A stretch of 64,000 nt of DNA from Mesodorylaimus sp. YZB2_4 (GCA_030248295.1 JASANH010000863.1:372001-436000); one strand, 5' to 3'; counted from the first letter of the stretch, positions 1-11,181 are shown. Notes: generated by a model from the sequence alone, not told the origin. Translations and numbers: made by a program.

Positions 1-1442
1 ACGACTGTAGCTGGAGATACCTCGCACCACTGACAGGTCTCGGAGTTCAGAATTTTCCTGATAAACAAAAAGTCGACCCATTAGTATAATTCGATGTTTC
101 CATTGGAAGCTTTTGAGTTGCGTGGTGGTCTGCATGTGCTGCAACAGTTGAAAGAATGGCGTGATCTCTGGAGTAGAAAAATCTCTATCCCAGGCTCCCT
201 GGGCGGTTGGTGGGACGTGCTGATTTGAGACCATCTCAGAATAAAATGTTTTAGATCTAGCACCACGAAGCTGAATATAAGACCTAGACTTGAAACTGAA
301 AAAATTTGGGGAATTCGATTTGGGGGAACTTTGGGAAAATTTGGATAATCGAGGGGTAACTGAATGAGTAGTTACGATATGTATGTTCCATGGTCTGCCA
401 TAGAGCAATCTCCATCGCCATCAATGGCCCTTGCGCCTAGTGTTTTTTGACCGAAGTGTGTTTCCGTGGTGTAGCGGTTCAGGGGCGTACGCAGGATTTG
501 GGGGTCGTGGGGTGCGGGGCAGGGGATGTGCCCCCGCCCCGCCGGAGGCGAAATTTTTAAAAACTTAGCTTCTCGCAGACACAATTTTTCACGATTCTTC
601 AAATAAATTTGCGGGAAATAACCTGCTTCAGGTCAAGAAAAACTTTCTTTAACCCCGCCAAAAACTCAAGCCACCCCCTGTCAAAAAGCTGAAGGCTTCT
701 GCGTGGATTCTGACCTTCCAAAATCTGGGCACAATTGTGGTAAGCTAGCGAGTCAAGCTAGGTGCTGTGCGATAGCAAACGTGAGACGAATCAACGAGAC
801 TTTACTTCGACAACCGCACGGGACACTCACACAATGCAGACTGACTGACGAAAGCTCGACAGACAACAAGGCACCAACGGGCAAGGCACAGCAACCAATC
901 AGCGGGCACGCAGGGCGCGGCGAACAAAGAGCGGGCAGGGAGGAAGTGTCTGACTTACCGGCAAGGCCGTCTGGGTCACCAGATCGAAAAAGAGAGGGGG
1001 CTAACCAAATTCGAATAGCCACACCCTTACACAATCTTTCTGATCGTACAGAAGCAATGAGTGCCATCTTTGTCAGCATTGTGTGCATTTTTGGTAAAAA
1101 AAGCTTCACCAGTTACTCCCTTCAGAACCCGGACCCAGTCGTATTACAACATACTATACCATGCGTGCTTGGGTCCTCATTTTGTGCAATGCATGGTCGC
1201 TAATGCACAATTACTGCGTGGTCTGTACGCTATGGACCACCCTCTCAACCAGACTCACGCAGAGATTCATTCAGGTATCACTTTACAGAATTCGGCTGCT
1301 TCTACCGCTAAAACGAACTTTTTCGAGAGTCTATGAAACTGCTTGCTTTTCCCCTGCGGGGCGGAGTAGGTAAGCCAGATCTCGATTATATAACTTTCAC
1401 TTTCAAATCTCCGCTCTTAAAATTTAAGCACTGAAACTTTTC
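1..1442. other. Gene-free left flank with repeat fragments
   Basis: No supported gene is seen. A tRNA-like 5' part (GTGGTGTAGCGGTT, near 464) runs into CAGGGGCGTACGCAGGATTT starting at 479, which resembles the terminal inverted repeats of hAT-type transposons in many animals. I did not find a matching right end. A CGGACCCAGTCGTATTA motif near 1131 recurs at about 26553, so it belongs to a dispersed repeat. The open frames here show no recognisable domain. Confidence 0.5.
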
Positions 1443-2880
1443 TCAAATGCCCCCAGGCAGTCCATAACAGACTCTGAAGCCGAATCCGTAGAGGAAGAGG
1501 CCGAACTTGTGGTTGCCGTCGTGGTTAATGGTGAAAAAGACAGGGCTGGCCGAGCAGTCGAACTGGTAATTCAATGCCTCGTAGTGTGCCGGGGACGGGG
1601 ATGGCCTGGTTGGGATCGAGGAAGGCGGCTCCGTTCAACTTCAGCTGCCCACTAGTGCCCTGTTTGAGGACCAGGTTGGCGTGGTGGACATCGAAGGTGA
1701 CTCCGCCGTACTTGTGCTTGTAGTGCTGCGTGTGAGGCACGAGGGCGAAGGAGGGGTCGTCCAGGGTGCTGTTCTCGCCATTGTAGAGCACGCTGCTGAA
1801 GTAGCGCGCGGCCAAAATGGGCTTTTTGCTGCTGAGCCTGGTCACGCCGCCCTTCGGAATGAGCACGTACTCGGACTGGCCCGACTGTAAGCTGACTGAT
1901 CCGCTGCTCTGCGAGCCAGTCCACTGGACCACGGTGCCGTCTTCGGCAGCCACTACTCGGAAGACCTCGGTGCACCGGGAGCAGAAGGCGGTGTCGTTGC
2001 AGCAGGACGGGGCCTCCACGCACGGCAAGTCGACTGGAACCAAAATCAGTCCGAATGACTGAACCGAATGACTGAACTGGTGGAATTTGTTCGACCACAA
2101 AGTCGCAGGTCATGCACGACGGGACAACCACGGCGCAGCGCTGGCCACTGAACACCGAGACCTGAAGGCACTATGGTCAGCTCAGCCTGGCCGGATTGCG
2201 CGGCTTACCTTATCGCTGCAGCTGATCTTGGTTTCTGTGAAGTCGAAATCGGTGGTCAAGCTGTCCACTTGCAGCGCGTTCAAGGCGGCCAGCCGTTGGG
2301 TTCCGTTCGGGAACGTGTAGGCGCACTGGGTGCCGTCGCTGACTGCAGCCACGCTCAGCTGGGGCGGGTAGTCGGGCAGGGGCACGAACGACTGCACGCC
2401 CAGCACCACGTACTCCTGGCCGAGCTCTGACACGGCCAAGGCTAGCCAGGCGTCAGCTGACCGCGTTGGTTGAGGCCGTAGACGACCAGGTCGCAGTCGG
2501 CTTCCAACTTGATGCCGCGATTGTGCCCGGCAGGGACAGTGTACAGCGTGGGCTGGCCGTTGCTCACGGTCACCTGGTATTGCGTGAGTGGCGGCGCGTC
2601 GACGGTGACGGTCGCCTGGCATTGGTCGGCGGGGGCTGTGAGCACCAAGATGTGGCTCACCCACAACATCGTGGTAATTAAACGACTGCACGTAGCTCCT
2701 CTTGCCGCTGCCACTTTCTGCGCAGTGACACAAGCTTTATGTCATCTCGGCGCCCGAAGTAGCTATCCACTTACCGCTCAGAGTCAGGTGCACGTCCAAG
2801 GACACATTGGCGAGCCCCAGATCGAGGCAGTCCACGCGTGCCAATTGAGACAAGGCAAACAGGAGCGCAAATTGAAGCAT
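1443..2880 (-). pseudogene. IgGFc-binding-protein-like gene, multiply frameshifted
   Basis: The remains encode a secreted protein with the IgGFc-binding N-terminal domain of FCGBP and many invertebrate extracellular proteins. The first exon (start 2880) encodes a hydrophobic signal peptide, MLQFALLFALSQLARVDC, and ends at a good donor near 2774. Later segments carry family-like strings (VVYGLNQR, QEYVVLG, FRVVAAEDGT, ending GFRVCYGLPGG) separated by an intron at about 2125-2214. The reading frame is broken several times. There is a 13-bp tandem duplication at 2053-2078 (removing one copy restores frame), a missing base near 2457-2465, an extra base near 1583-1590, and a probable shift near 2655-2668. 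Neighbouring genes of similar size are intact, so decay is more likely than poor sequence quality. An alternative is a recent allele that is broken only in this strain. Confidence 0.7.
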
Positions 2881-2948
2881 CGTCAGTTTCTCAGTGAGTG
2901 ATGGGATTTCTGAATGATCTGCTGTTCTGTCCTCATCCTTAAGCCCAA

Positions 2949-3068
2949 AGTATAGTTCGATGCGATGCGTCAAATATGCGTGCGATGCGACACTTTTGGG
3001 TCAACTGACAATGTAAAAAGGTGCCTAAAACGTCGCATCGCAAGCTTCGCATCGCATCGAACTATACT
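2949..3068. repeat. Fold-back (MITE-like) element, 120 bp
   Basis: Perfect 21-bp inverted arms lie at 2949-2969 and 3048-3068, rich in GATGCGATGCG/CGCATCGCATC, with further GCGATGCGAC/GTCGCATCGC pairing inside. The element sits about 70 bp upstream of the start codon of the IgGFc-like pseudogene. It could form a long hairpin in DNA or RNA. No clean target-site duplication is visible, so its class is open. Confidence 0.75.
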
Positions 3069-4487
3069 TCCAGCTTTATATGGCAATATTAACAGGCAGC
3101 TGCAGCTTGCTTATTTAGTCAGCCGTGTTTCAGAAGCCATTGTTTTAGGCCCAATCCGTCGCATAAAACCCACCGAAAAAGTGTATATCATACGAAGCCT
3201 GTTTACTGTAGAATGCAAAGCTGTGTTTTTGAGTTTGCAATGTGTGCAACTTCCAATCTTTTTTGTCTGAATAAGGACCCTGTACTCTTATCCTACCTGC
3301 GTAACAGCATTTTACAAGCATACGTTATGAATCCAGTGCCCAACTGCATTCTACAACACAGTGCAGTTTTATGCTTCTGTTGTCAGATGTGAATGTGCTC
3401 TGCAAACATACAGTGCCATGCAGAACTGGCATGAGACAGGCACGAAAGCCGCCCAATTTTTTCGCACTTGTTCAGCTGGCAGACTGATGAGCAATCATTT
3501 TGGTCATGTAACTTATCAGAATTATGTGCATATTCTTAGTTGTGCTATAAATAATTACGCTCTCCAAACGATATACTTCATCGAGGCGTGGGTAGTCACC
3601 GTTATTTTACACTGGCACCAATGGGTTCAGCATTCAGTTGGCGAAGCCCGTTTCTTTTTAGTTTCGTAGCAGATTGAACAAAAAAGCCTTGGAAGCTCAA
3701 AGGTGCTCGTAAAATCACGCATGATGCGGCTTTGAAACGAAAAATGAATTTGTTTTGTGGCGCACGCAATCATCGGTCAAAGGAAACGTGGTGTGCCAGC
3801 ATAGGTTTAACCCCTAGTTGGTCTCACTGTTTGCAGCATCAAGTAGCAACTGTACGATGCCTGTGCTAGAAGATAGTTCTTCCTTTCGTACGATTCATGT
3901 TTCAATTGAAGTTATTATTGTTTTTGGGCACTTTTTTGGGGCTTTCGGGCCGCCGTTTGAGAGCCGCTTGATCGATTTCGATAATTTTTGGTACTAGCAT
4001 GTCCTACCTATCAGCCTATGATACTACCGAACGGTTTTGCAAAATAATGGCTGGTTGTCGAGATATGCAGATAAAACCGTTTCGCCCTGTGTTATAACAT
4101 GCGTTGGGTCTGTGGACCCAAGAGTTCGATCAACTAAGGGAATAATGGTCAATTTTAGCAGTGCTTGTCTCGAATAACAATAACACCTCAGCAGCTTGCG
4201 AGTTGTAACTCTAATTGTGAGCAGAAAAAAAGAAGAGTAAATACAGAATATTTATCTCATCTCATTCATTACATTTACGGCGTAGAATTTCGGATCGGAT
4301 CGGAATTTGAAAATCGTGATTTTGTGGTGCTGATCCGTGCAGTATTTCCGACCTGCTTTTTATGATTCGAATCGAGCAAACTGATCAACACACATCAACA
4401 TAGAATTTATATCAATAAGCCACAGGTTTCGTCCAAACTATCAAGCCTGTTCTTCCTATCATGGGAGAAATTGATAAAACGTGAAAA
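3069..4487. other. Intergenic, no gene seen
   Basis: No supported gene. A stretch near 4255-4330 (TCTCATCTCATTCATTACA followed by TAGAATTTCGGATCGGATCGG-type sequence) matches pieces of a dispersed repeat also present near 29990 and 56145. The remainder has frequent TACTGTA/TACAGTA-like heptamers but no recognisable feature. Confidence 0.45.
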
Positions 4488-6323
4488 TCAAGGCGAATTC
4501 ATGTGCCAATCTTTGACCAATTCCTCCGGATTCACTCCGTTCATCGAGGCCGCTTCTTTCCACAAACTGTACAGCTCTGCACTGTTCAATTGCCTGGCAC
4601 TGTGGCTGCTGGTTTCCTCGTCCTGCGGCAGCGCCTGCACGATCAAATCTCCAAACGACGCTTCCGGTGGCGGAACCGCATTCGACGTTGTCTCCTGTTC
4701 TGCTTTTTCTCTCAATTTTTGCCATCTTTCCAACAATGATCGATCGTATTGACTCATTGAGCTTTCACTCAGCTCAAACTCCGCTGCAACGGGGAGCACA
4801 CCGCCTGGTTCTTGAAGACTGCTAGCCTTGCGTATCTTTTCCGCCGATTTCTCTGCTCTTTTTCGTCTTTTTTCTTCGCGTTCTTGATATCGACGCTGGG
4901 CGGTCACAAAAGTCGACGCGGGTTGGGCTGACTTGGCTTGCAATAATTTCTCTTTCAATCGTTGTTTAGGATCAATCGAACTCGCCGAACTGTTCGATTC
5001 GTCCATGGTGCTCTCTTTCAGTTTTGCACTCAACATTTCCACATCGGATGCCGATGATGACGACAATTCGATGACCATCTTTTCTGTAGTTGCCGATTTC
5101 GGAGCAGCCGTCGCCGTGGTATCTGATTGGGCACTAATCGATTGATCGGAAAAACCTTGATCAATCGATTGCTTAGAAACGGCTTGATCCCTCGCCTGAT
5201 CGATCAGTTCGATCGATCGAGATGTTGCGGTATTAATTGTCTCGCCCTGTTCATACTTGGCCGCCTCGCTCAGCATGGCAGCCCTCAACTGTTCGGCATT
5301 CAACGATTCTACGTCCATGCTCAAATCCACAACGCCCGATGCAGTGATCTCCATCGACGGATCGCTATAATCGGCCAAATAAGGATGTGCCAAGGCCTCG
5401 GTGGCACTCAGTCGCTCCCACGGGGCCACACGCAACAAACTGGCCACCATGCTCACGGCCGATGCACCCGCCTTGGGCAGTATGGACGACCAAGGCAGGG
5501 GTTGTTTGGGACCGAGACCATAAATTATCCTCTTGACAATATCCGAGCTGATAGCCCTCATAATTTGGTCTTGTGGTGTTCCTAAATAGCACACGATCAA
5601 TTTCAGTTGACTGATATGATCTTTTCCGGGGAATAGTTGCCTTCGATTCAACATTTCAGCCAGAATGCACCCCACTGACCACATGTCCACTTCCAAAGAA
5701 TAATCCAGCATGGAGAAAAGTAATTCCGGTGCCCTGTACCATCTGGTAGCTACGTACTGAGTCATGAATTGATCCTGTCCAATCGATTGATCACTGTGAT
5801 TATTCAATTTTATACTACGCGCCATACCGAAATCACCAATTTTTAAAAGACAATCGGCATTGACCATTAAATTTGATGGTTTTAAATCGCGATGTATAAT
5901 GCCCGCCGAATGAATATATTTAAGTCCGCGCAAGATTTGATACAGAAAATATTGAATATGCCTTTCGCTAAGTATTTGTTTCGAGTGAATAATATGATGT
6001 AAATCAGTCTGCATCAGATCGAATACAATGTACACATCGCCACTGGCTCGGAATATATCCACAACAGCAACGATATTTTCATGATGAAATTGCTGTAATA
6101 TTTTCACTTCTCGCAATGTCCTTTTTGTCAGTGTAACAGCACCCAAGGCATTAGGTACCTTCTTTATGGCCACTTTCCCTTCTTGCCCCTGTCGACTGTC
6201 CGAGGCTGAGCACACCACTCCGTAAGCACCGGTCCCGATATTCTCAATTGCCGTGTATGGAGTGCCAGATAAATCAAATTTCACATCCAAACTTTTCTTG
6301 TCCAACAATTGCATAGCTTCCAT
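4488..6323 (-). CDS. ERK5-like mitogen-activated protein kinase with TQY loop
   Basis: Intracellular Ser/Thr kinase of the MAPK family, closest by eye to ERK5/MAPK7. The protein is 611 residues from the ATG at 6323; open sequence upstream lacks another ATG. Visible kinase features are the glycine loop GTGAYGVV (30-37), VAIKK (catalytic Lys54), HRD (144-146), DFG (164-166), activation-loop T188-Q189-Y190, then VATRWYRAPE, and the MAPK insert with RRQLFPGK. The tail (about 330-611) is low-complexity and Ser/Gln-rich, with a strongly basic stretch EEKRRKRAEKSAEKIRK that could be a nuclear signal, as in ERK5 tails. ERK5 normally has TEY, so TQY is unusual. The gene has no introns although its neighbours have many, which suggests a retrocopy or intron loss. 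Family assignment is secure; exact orthology is less so. Confidence 0.9.
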   Translation of the reverse strand: MEAMQLLDKKSLDVKFDLSGTPYTAIENIGTGAYGVVCSASDSRQGQEGKVAIKKVPNALGAVTLTKRTLREVKILQQFHHENIVAVVDIFRASGDVYIVFDLMQTDLHHIIHSKQILSERHIQYFLYQILRGLKYIHSAGIIHRDLKPSNLMVNADCLLKIGDFGMARSIKLNNHSDQSIGQDQFMTQYVATRWYRAPELLFSMLDYSLEVDMWSVGCILAEMLNRRQLFPGKDHISQLKLIVCYLGTPQDQIMRAISSDIVKRIIYGLGPKQPLPWSSILPKAGASAVSMVASLLRVAPWERLSATEALAHPYLADYSDPSMEITASGVVDLSMDVESLNAEQLRAAMLSEAAKYEQGETINTATSRSIELIDQARDQAVSKQSIDQGFSDQSISAQSDTTATAAPKSATTEKMVIELSSSSASDVEMLSAKLKESTMDESNSSASSIDPKQRLKEKLLQAKSAQPASTFVTAQRRYQEREEKRRKRAEKSAEKIRKASSLQEPGGVLPVAAEFELSESSMSQYDRSLLERWQKLREKAEQETTSNAVPPPEASFGDLIVQALPQDEETSSHSARQLNSAELYSLWKEAASMNGVNPEELVKDWHMNSP

Positions 6324-7139
6324 TTTTTGATAGAAATGGAGGAAAATATAAACGTGCACGACTGTTTCAGGTTATCGACCTCTCCCAACATTGAAAGTCT
6401 ACATTTATGGTTGCGTAGCCAAAAACCAGATTGCGCAGGCAGGCACTAACGCGCCGAGTCTGGTACAACTTTGTGTACATACGATGGAGTGGTGGCGAGG
6501 GGCATGACCTGCATACAGTATGTGCAATATACATACGCAGTCAAAAAATGCGCATATGAATAAAGAGCGCAACAGGAAAATTTTTTGAATTTCCCGCCAT
6601 TAGGAAATTACCGCTTTACACTGCAAGCTACTTTAATAACCTGAAATTAAACGTTTTACGCAGCTCATTTGCGGTGGCACGTAGCTTGAATGATCTACAC
6701 ACCAACGTCATTGGAAAGCACTGAAGAAAACCAACATGATTTGAAACCTCAGATAGGTCAGAACCCGAGAGCGAGCCGCCAACCCACTCGACTACGATGG
6801 TACTACTTACGAAGGTACCAAGCTACGACTAATCAATGTGTGCGAGCAGTGTAAGGCGCTTTACACTGCACGCACTTGATTGTACTTTTTTATGCATTTT
6901 TTGAATTTCCCGCCTTTCAAATTTTGCCCACCTACCATTCCCAAAGGGTCACCAGTAAATCATCACACATGTCGCAGCCAACTTTACGATACCCTTACAA
7001 CAAAAAACTGAGATGATAGCCAAAGTCAACAAAGTCGATCCGTATCGAACACCAAACGCAAATAAACGAGTGTAATCAATGACGTCAAGGGATAAGACAT
7101 GCCAAGACAGCCTCGCCCATAAAGCAAGTATTCATCGAA
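6324..7139. other. Intergenic region upstream of MAP kinase gene
   Basis: This probably contains the MAP kinase promoter and the 3' UTR of MAGOH. TTGAATTTCCCGCC occurs twice (about 6586 and 6900); TTTCCCGC is an E2F-type core, but the same 14-mer also occurs in repeats near 60955 and 61375, so it may be repeat-derived. A short CTTTACACTGCA motif also occurs twice (about 6611 and 6860). No gene is seen. Confidence 0.4.
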
Positions 7140-9649
7140 TTAGATGGGCTTAATCTTGAAATGCAATCCGATCAACGAGAACACCAAACATTTCAAATCT
7201 TGAACCAAGTAATAAAACGTGCGCAGGCCTTCATGGTCCCTAAATAACAGAATTAAAATAATGACCGAAAAACTCAACTATCAAGTCGGGCACGTTAAAG
7301 CAAGGTCTGCACGCTGAATGGGGGGGGGGGGGGGGGTTGCAAAAATGCGTGTGAAGTTCTCGCACATCAATTTATTTAAATTGACTATTTTGGAGAAAAC
7401 GTGTATTTTTCGCTACTGTCCACAAAAAACATGATTCATCCCTTACTTGCACTACGCACTACAATCTCACGTTAGGCCTAGGGAGACTGTGTAAATATAC
7501 TTCATCAAACTTCAGGGATGGACAACTCTTTAGCCGATCGAGCGGAGGGGGTTGCCCTCCATTCCACATATTGCCCACACATGAAGATCGGCAGCGTATA
7601 CTCGTATAATAGCACGGGGCAAGAAGGGCACCCTGGTAAAGAAACGGGCGGAAACGAAACATGGATGAAGTAGGCTTCCTACAGACGTTCCTAGCGTGCA
7701 AGCCACGAATATGCCACAGCACCCCCAGCATCGACCGATCTGACCTCAGGCCTGGATCCCGATCCAGCCGAAAATAAAAGATTGTATGGCAATGAAGTCT
7801 TTCGCACATCGACCGCAGCCATGAGGGTTAACAAAAAGCGGTCGGCTGAGGTCGGGGGAGCGTAGGCGGACGATGATCGACCGCCGCAAGTTTTCAAATT
7901 TTCGGTGGCAAAAACACATTTTCATCTTCACCAGGAGTGCGCGCTAAAGCCTTCGAACCTTTTTGTCTTGTCTTCTCTCTTTGACTGTTCGTTCTCGAGA
8001 ATGGAATTCGGGCATTCGAAAGGGAGCAGCTGGGAGCCGCGGTGATCCGGTTGGTTAAAGCGTGGTCCTGACCTTCGTTGGGCCAGCAACCCTGACCGGG
8101 AGGCCGCGGCTCTGTTCGGGATAAGGACGGCAGTTTAGTAAGCCCATCCTCTGAGAGAGAACAGGTATTCGACGGCGATTTGTCAAGTCAGTCGCTTGTC
8201 TTGCACACCTGGCTCCGGTCGACTCACCCGGTGGCGGACGCCCAACGAGTAGAGAATCATGAAACTGGTCCTCGAACACCGTCGGGAAGGCCCCTCCCTT
8301 TTCGCCTAGTTTCGTCCTGATGCAGGCACACGATGCCCTCTTGTGGAGGTGTTCCTACTGGAGACACGCAGAGGGAAGCTGCCGTGAAAGCTGGTCACCT
8401 CACGGCCCTGCTTATCTAGCGTTCGTTCGGAATCAGGATTTTTGAAGAGTGCTTTTCTTTACTCCCTGTGGATGACCTACTGTACAATCAACCCTGACTA
8501 TCCAGCAAATGTAGAAAGAAAAACTCAATTTCCTCGGATAATTTTTCGTACAGTATTTATCATTGCAATAAAAATCAGGCGAGCAAAAAGGCGGAGAAGC
8601 AGTCACCGATTAGCAAGCAAGTCTCTTCCTCCCTCTTCATCCGCAAAAAGTAAGATTTGGTCCCCCCCAAACATTCAAAAGTTTGTCAAAGTAAGGAGGG
8701 GTCAGCAGCAAAATTCCGTGGTTTTGCGAAAGCGAGGGAGGGGTGGGGTTGGAAATTTTACCAAAATTCTCTGGGCGGACTACGTATTGGTTGTCACCCT
8801 ATTCTAGCTACCCTCCCTTCCGAAGGAGATAAAACGTACTTGCTGCTGTTCACGTCCACTAAAGACCCAATTTTCGAGGTCGTAAACGAAATGTGCTCAT
8901 CGCCCAATAATATTTCCAATTCCTGTGAAACCATGATTAACGAAAATTTTATTCAATCTAGATCTAAGACAAAACTTACTTGACGCCCAACGCGATCGGG
9001 TGCCGGCCATAATTCATCATCTTCGGCCATGATCTCGCTATCTTCAATAATCCGTTTCAGCTCTTGAAGCACGCTTTTATGTACGTAAGCCTGAAAAATG
9101 TTTTATGCTGACTACGAAAATTAAAACTACCAACTTAAAAAGGGTAAAAATCAGGATTTAAGTTTTTAGGCTGTTTTTTTTCAACTAGGCGCAGAAACCT
9201 TTTGTTCATAACGCAATTACAGCATTTCTGAAGCACGTTGCGCCAGAGTCAAGCCTAGAAGGATAAAACAAAAAGTCGAAAACTGAGTCTACACTATAAC
9301 GTTGCGTAAATTTAATTTTCAAGACTAGGTTATTTCTAAGCGCAAAGAAAAACCTGCCCAAATCCCTTCCGTTCTTCCTCCAAAACGACTGTCTCAAATC
9401 AAACCAAAGCCTACCTCCTTTCGGATCATGGTATCGTTTTTGTAATTTGAATTATTGGCGTAGCGTAATTTACCTGCAATGAACACAGGCATGCGTGAAA
9501 AAATTAAGAAAAACGCACAACATTAAAGTAAATGCTTCGACGAAACAGCGCTTACCATCCGGTCGAAATTCGAATTCCAAAAATTCATGTCCAAATTTTC
9601 CTTTATGCCCAACGTAATAACGCAAATAAAAATCTTGATTTTCTGCCAT
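7140..9649 (-). CDS. MAGOH: Mago nashi homolog, exon junction complex core
   Basis: MAGOH binds Y14/RBM8A and locks eIF4A3 onto spliced mRNA in the exon junction complex. The five exons are 9556-9649, 9415-9473, 8980-9090, 8840-8922 and 7140-7239. Together they give 447 nt (148 residues), matching the family's ~146. All splice sites are GT-AG and phases close. Diagnostic strings include [49 protein letters not shown] and, in the last exon, the hallmark end GLHFKIKPI. The last intron (7240-8839) is about 1.6 kb and holds a SINE and a poly-G run, so the final exon is easy to miss. The start is chosen at MAENQDFY because homologs begin MA-DFY; an open stretch upstream is probably 5' UTR. Confidence 0.95.
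7320..7336. repeat. Poly-G run, 17 bases
   Basis: Seventeen consecutive G on the + strand in the last MAGOH intron. Similar G/C homopolymers occur elsewhere in the window (about 24246-24258, 27127-27140, 27811-27828, 27867-27879, 39998-40010 and 63231-63246). Confidence 0.9.
8037..8415 (+). mobile_element. tRNA-headed SINE, family A, copy in MAGOH intron
   Basis: This copy matches the reverse complement of 31030-31355 along most of its length. Shared blocks include GCCAGCAACCCTGACCGGGA, GACGGCAGTTTAGTAAGCCC, GAAACTGGTCCTCGAACACC, AGAGGGAAGCTGCCGTGA and CTGGTCACCTCAC. The head (GGTTGGTTAAAGCGTGGTCC) resembles a polymerase III A box. Related sequence also occurs near 59285-59600 and as a short relic near 15970-16030. 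Copies lie in both orientations in introns and intergenic DNA, as expected for a SINE. Confidence 0.75.
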
Positions 9650-10022
9650 TCGATAAGAAGCTTTTACGATTTGACTCTTCAGTAATCGACTGATCAAACG
9701 ATCGATGACAGAACGAAAACTGACCCGAACTCGATGACGAACAAAGATTGGAATAATTACCACCACGCGGATTCGGTAAAATATGGTTTCAGCTCAAATA
9801 GCTTAAAAATAAAAAATCATAACTACATTTCTAGAAACCACAAAACGCCGAAAAAATGCTGCCAAAAATGAAAAATTTATTTTTTTTCGGTTTCTCTCAA
9901 GTTTATTAATGTAGCTGTCCTACCTGCAACTAACTTTTATAGAATTTGCCATATAGTATCTAGCGGACCTTTTTCTCCGCGAATTTTAAATTTTTGGCTT
10001 TTTACTCGCAAAGCTAATGCTT
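9650..10022. other. MAGOH upstream region
   Basis: A-T rich sequence upstream of the MAGOH start, probably 5' UTR and promoter. No gene or clear core promoter element is seen. Confidence 0.35.
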
Positions 10023-10030
10023 GCGCGTGC

Positions 10031-10994
10031 CAGCGTTGCCAGACGTGGCATAATTATGCCATTTTGGCAGAATTTTAAGGCTGTGGCAGTGGGTCATGGC
10101 ATAATCGGATCTTGGCACAATTTGTGGAATTTTAGAGAAATTTTGGCAGGTTTTGGCACCTTACCGTTGAACCCTTATAATTGCAATCTTGTGTTGCCGC
10201 TTGGCGCGGTGCGCCACGGATACACTATTATACCGCAATAGTGTATCCGGGCTTTGCGCCAATCAAAGTAATCCTTTTCTGATTATATCAAAGCGAATTC
10301 TTGTATGTGCGCGCGAAGCAATTACGAAACTTTGACCTTTTAAAACTTTAGATGCGTTTGGACAACTCTTAAAGCTGCAATCGGTGTTCGGCCGAGGGTG
10401 ATTTTTGTCGTGGTCGGGGTTGGGTCGAGGTCGAGGGTCGAGGGTCGAGGTTTATGCCAACAGTCCCTGGCTTATTTTGTAATGTGTCCCGCAAGTTCAA
10501 GTCTATTTTCATGCTTCTCCGCCTGTATTTTCAAGAGAAAAATCTCCCACTGGGATAAAAAGGCAAGAGATTTGGGCGGAGCAGGCCTAACACAATGATT
10601 TAATTACGCAAGAAGAGAAATTGCGCGGTTTTTTACGTGCAAGGAGGGCGCACTTGTGCGCTCGTCTCCAAACTCAGAAACACCTTTGGTTGCATTTTGC
10701 TTGTGAACCTCGACCCTCGGCCGTTTTTCCTCGAGGTCGAGGGTGTCCCTAAGCTGCGAGGAACTCACACCATGATTCGGAGGATAAAAAAGTACTTTGC
10801 ACATTTTCAGATTGGTAATAATTCATGGCAGTGAAATTTTTCATCTCTGTCAGCTCACATGTATGATAAAACGCTTTTTTAAAAAAGGTTTTATGTCAAA
10901 AATTTTTTGAAAGTACTGTGGCAGCATATGGCACAATTTTGGGTATTTTTTTCTGTAGCTGACAGATTTTCATTTTTGGCGTCTGGCAACGCTG
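10031..10994. mobile_element. hAT-like non-autonomous DNA transposon, 964 bp
   Basis: Perfect 15-bp terminal inverted repeats, CAGCGTTGCCAGACG at the left and its reverse complement at the right, bound the element. They are flanked by an 8-bp near-identical direct repeat (GCGCGTGC at 10023-10030, GTGCGTGC at 10995-11002). Eight-bp target duplications with CAG-type ends are typical of hAT elements. No transposase is encoded, so it must depend on an element elsewhere. Inside are GGTCGAGGGTCGAGG near 10430 with an inverted counterpart near 10708, and a strong hairpin at 10201-10262. Confidence 0.8.
10201..10262. repeat. Hairpin inside the hAT-like element
   Basis: Nested inverted repeats: TTGGCGC (10201-10207) with GCGCCAA (10256-10262), and a perfect 13-bp stem CGGATACACTATT (10217-10229) with AATAGTGTATCCG (10237-10249) around a 7-base loop. 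Confidence 0.75.
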
Positions 10995-11181
10995 GTGCGT
11001 GCAGTGGGCACAAAATTGTGTGTAATAATTTGCTTGGCTGGCAGGTAATAATTTGAGTACGCAATATTTACTGACAAATCACCAAGTCTTTATTTTCTAA
11101 GATTATTTCAAGGCGCATATTTTATAAAAACTGCGCATGCTGTATAAATTTCAGGCAGATTCTGTCTTTATGGCTTATCTT

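Noticed and set aside
703..1203. 166-residue frame in the left flank
   Set aside because: Low-information composition, no homology recognised, overlapped by an equally long frame on the other strand and by repeat sequence.
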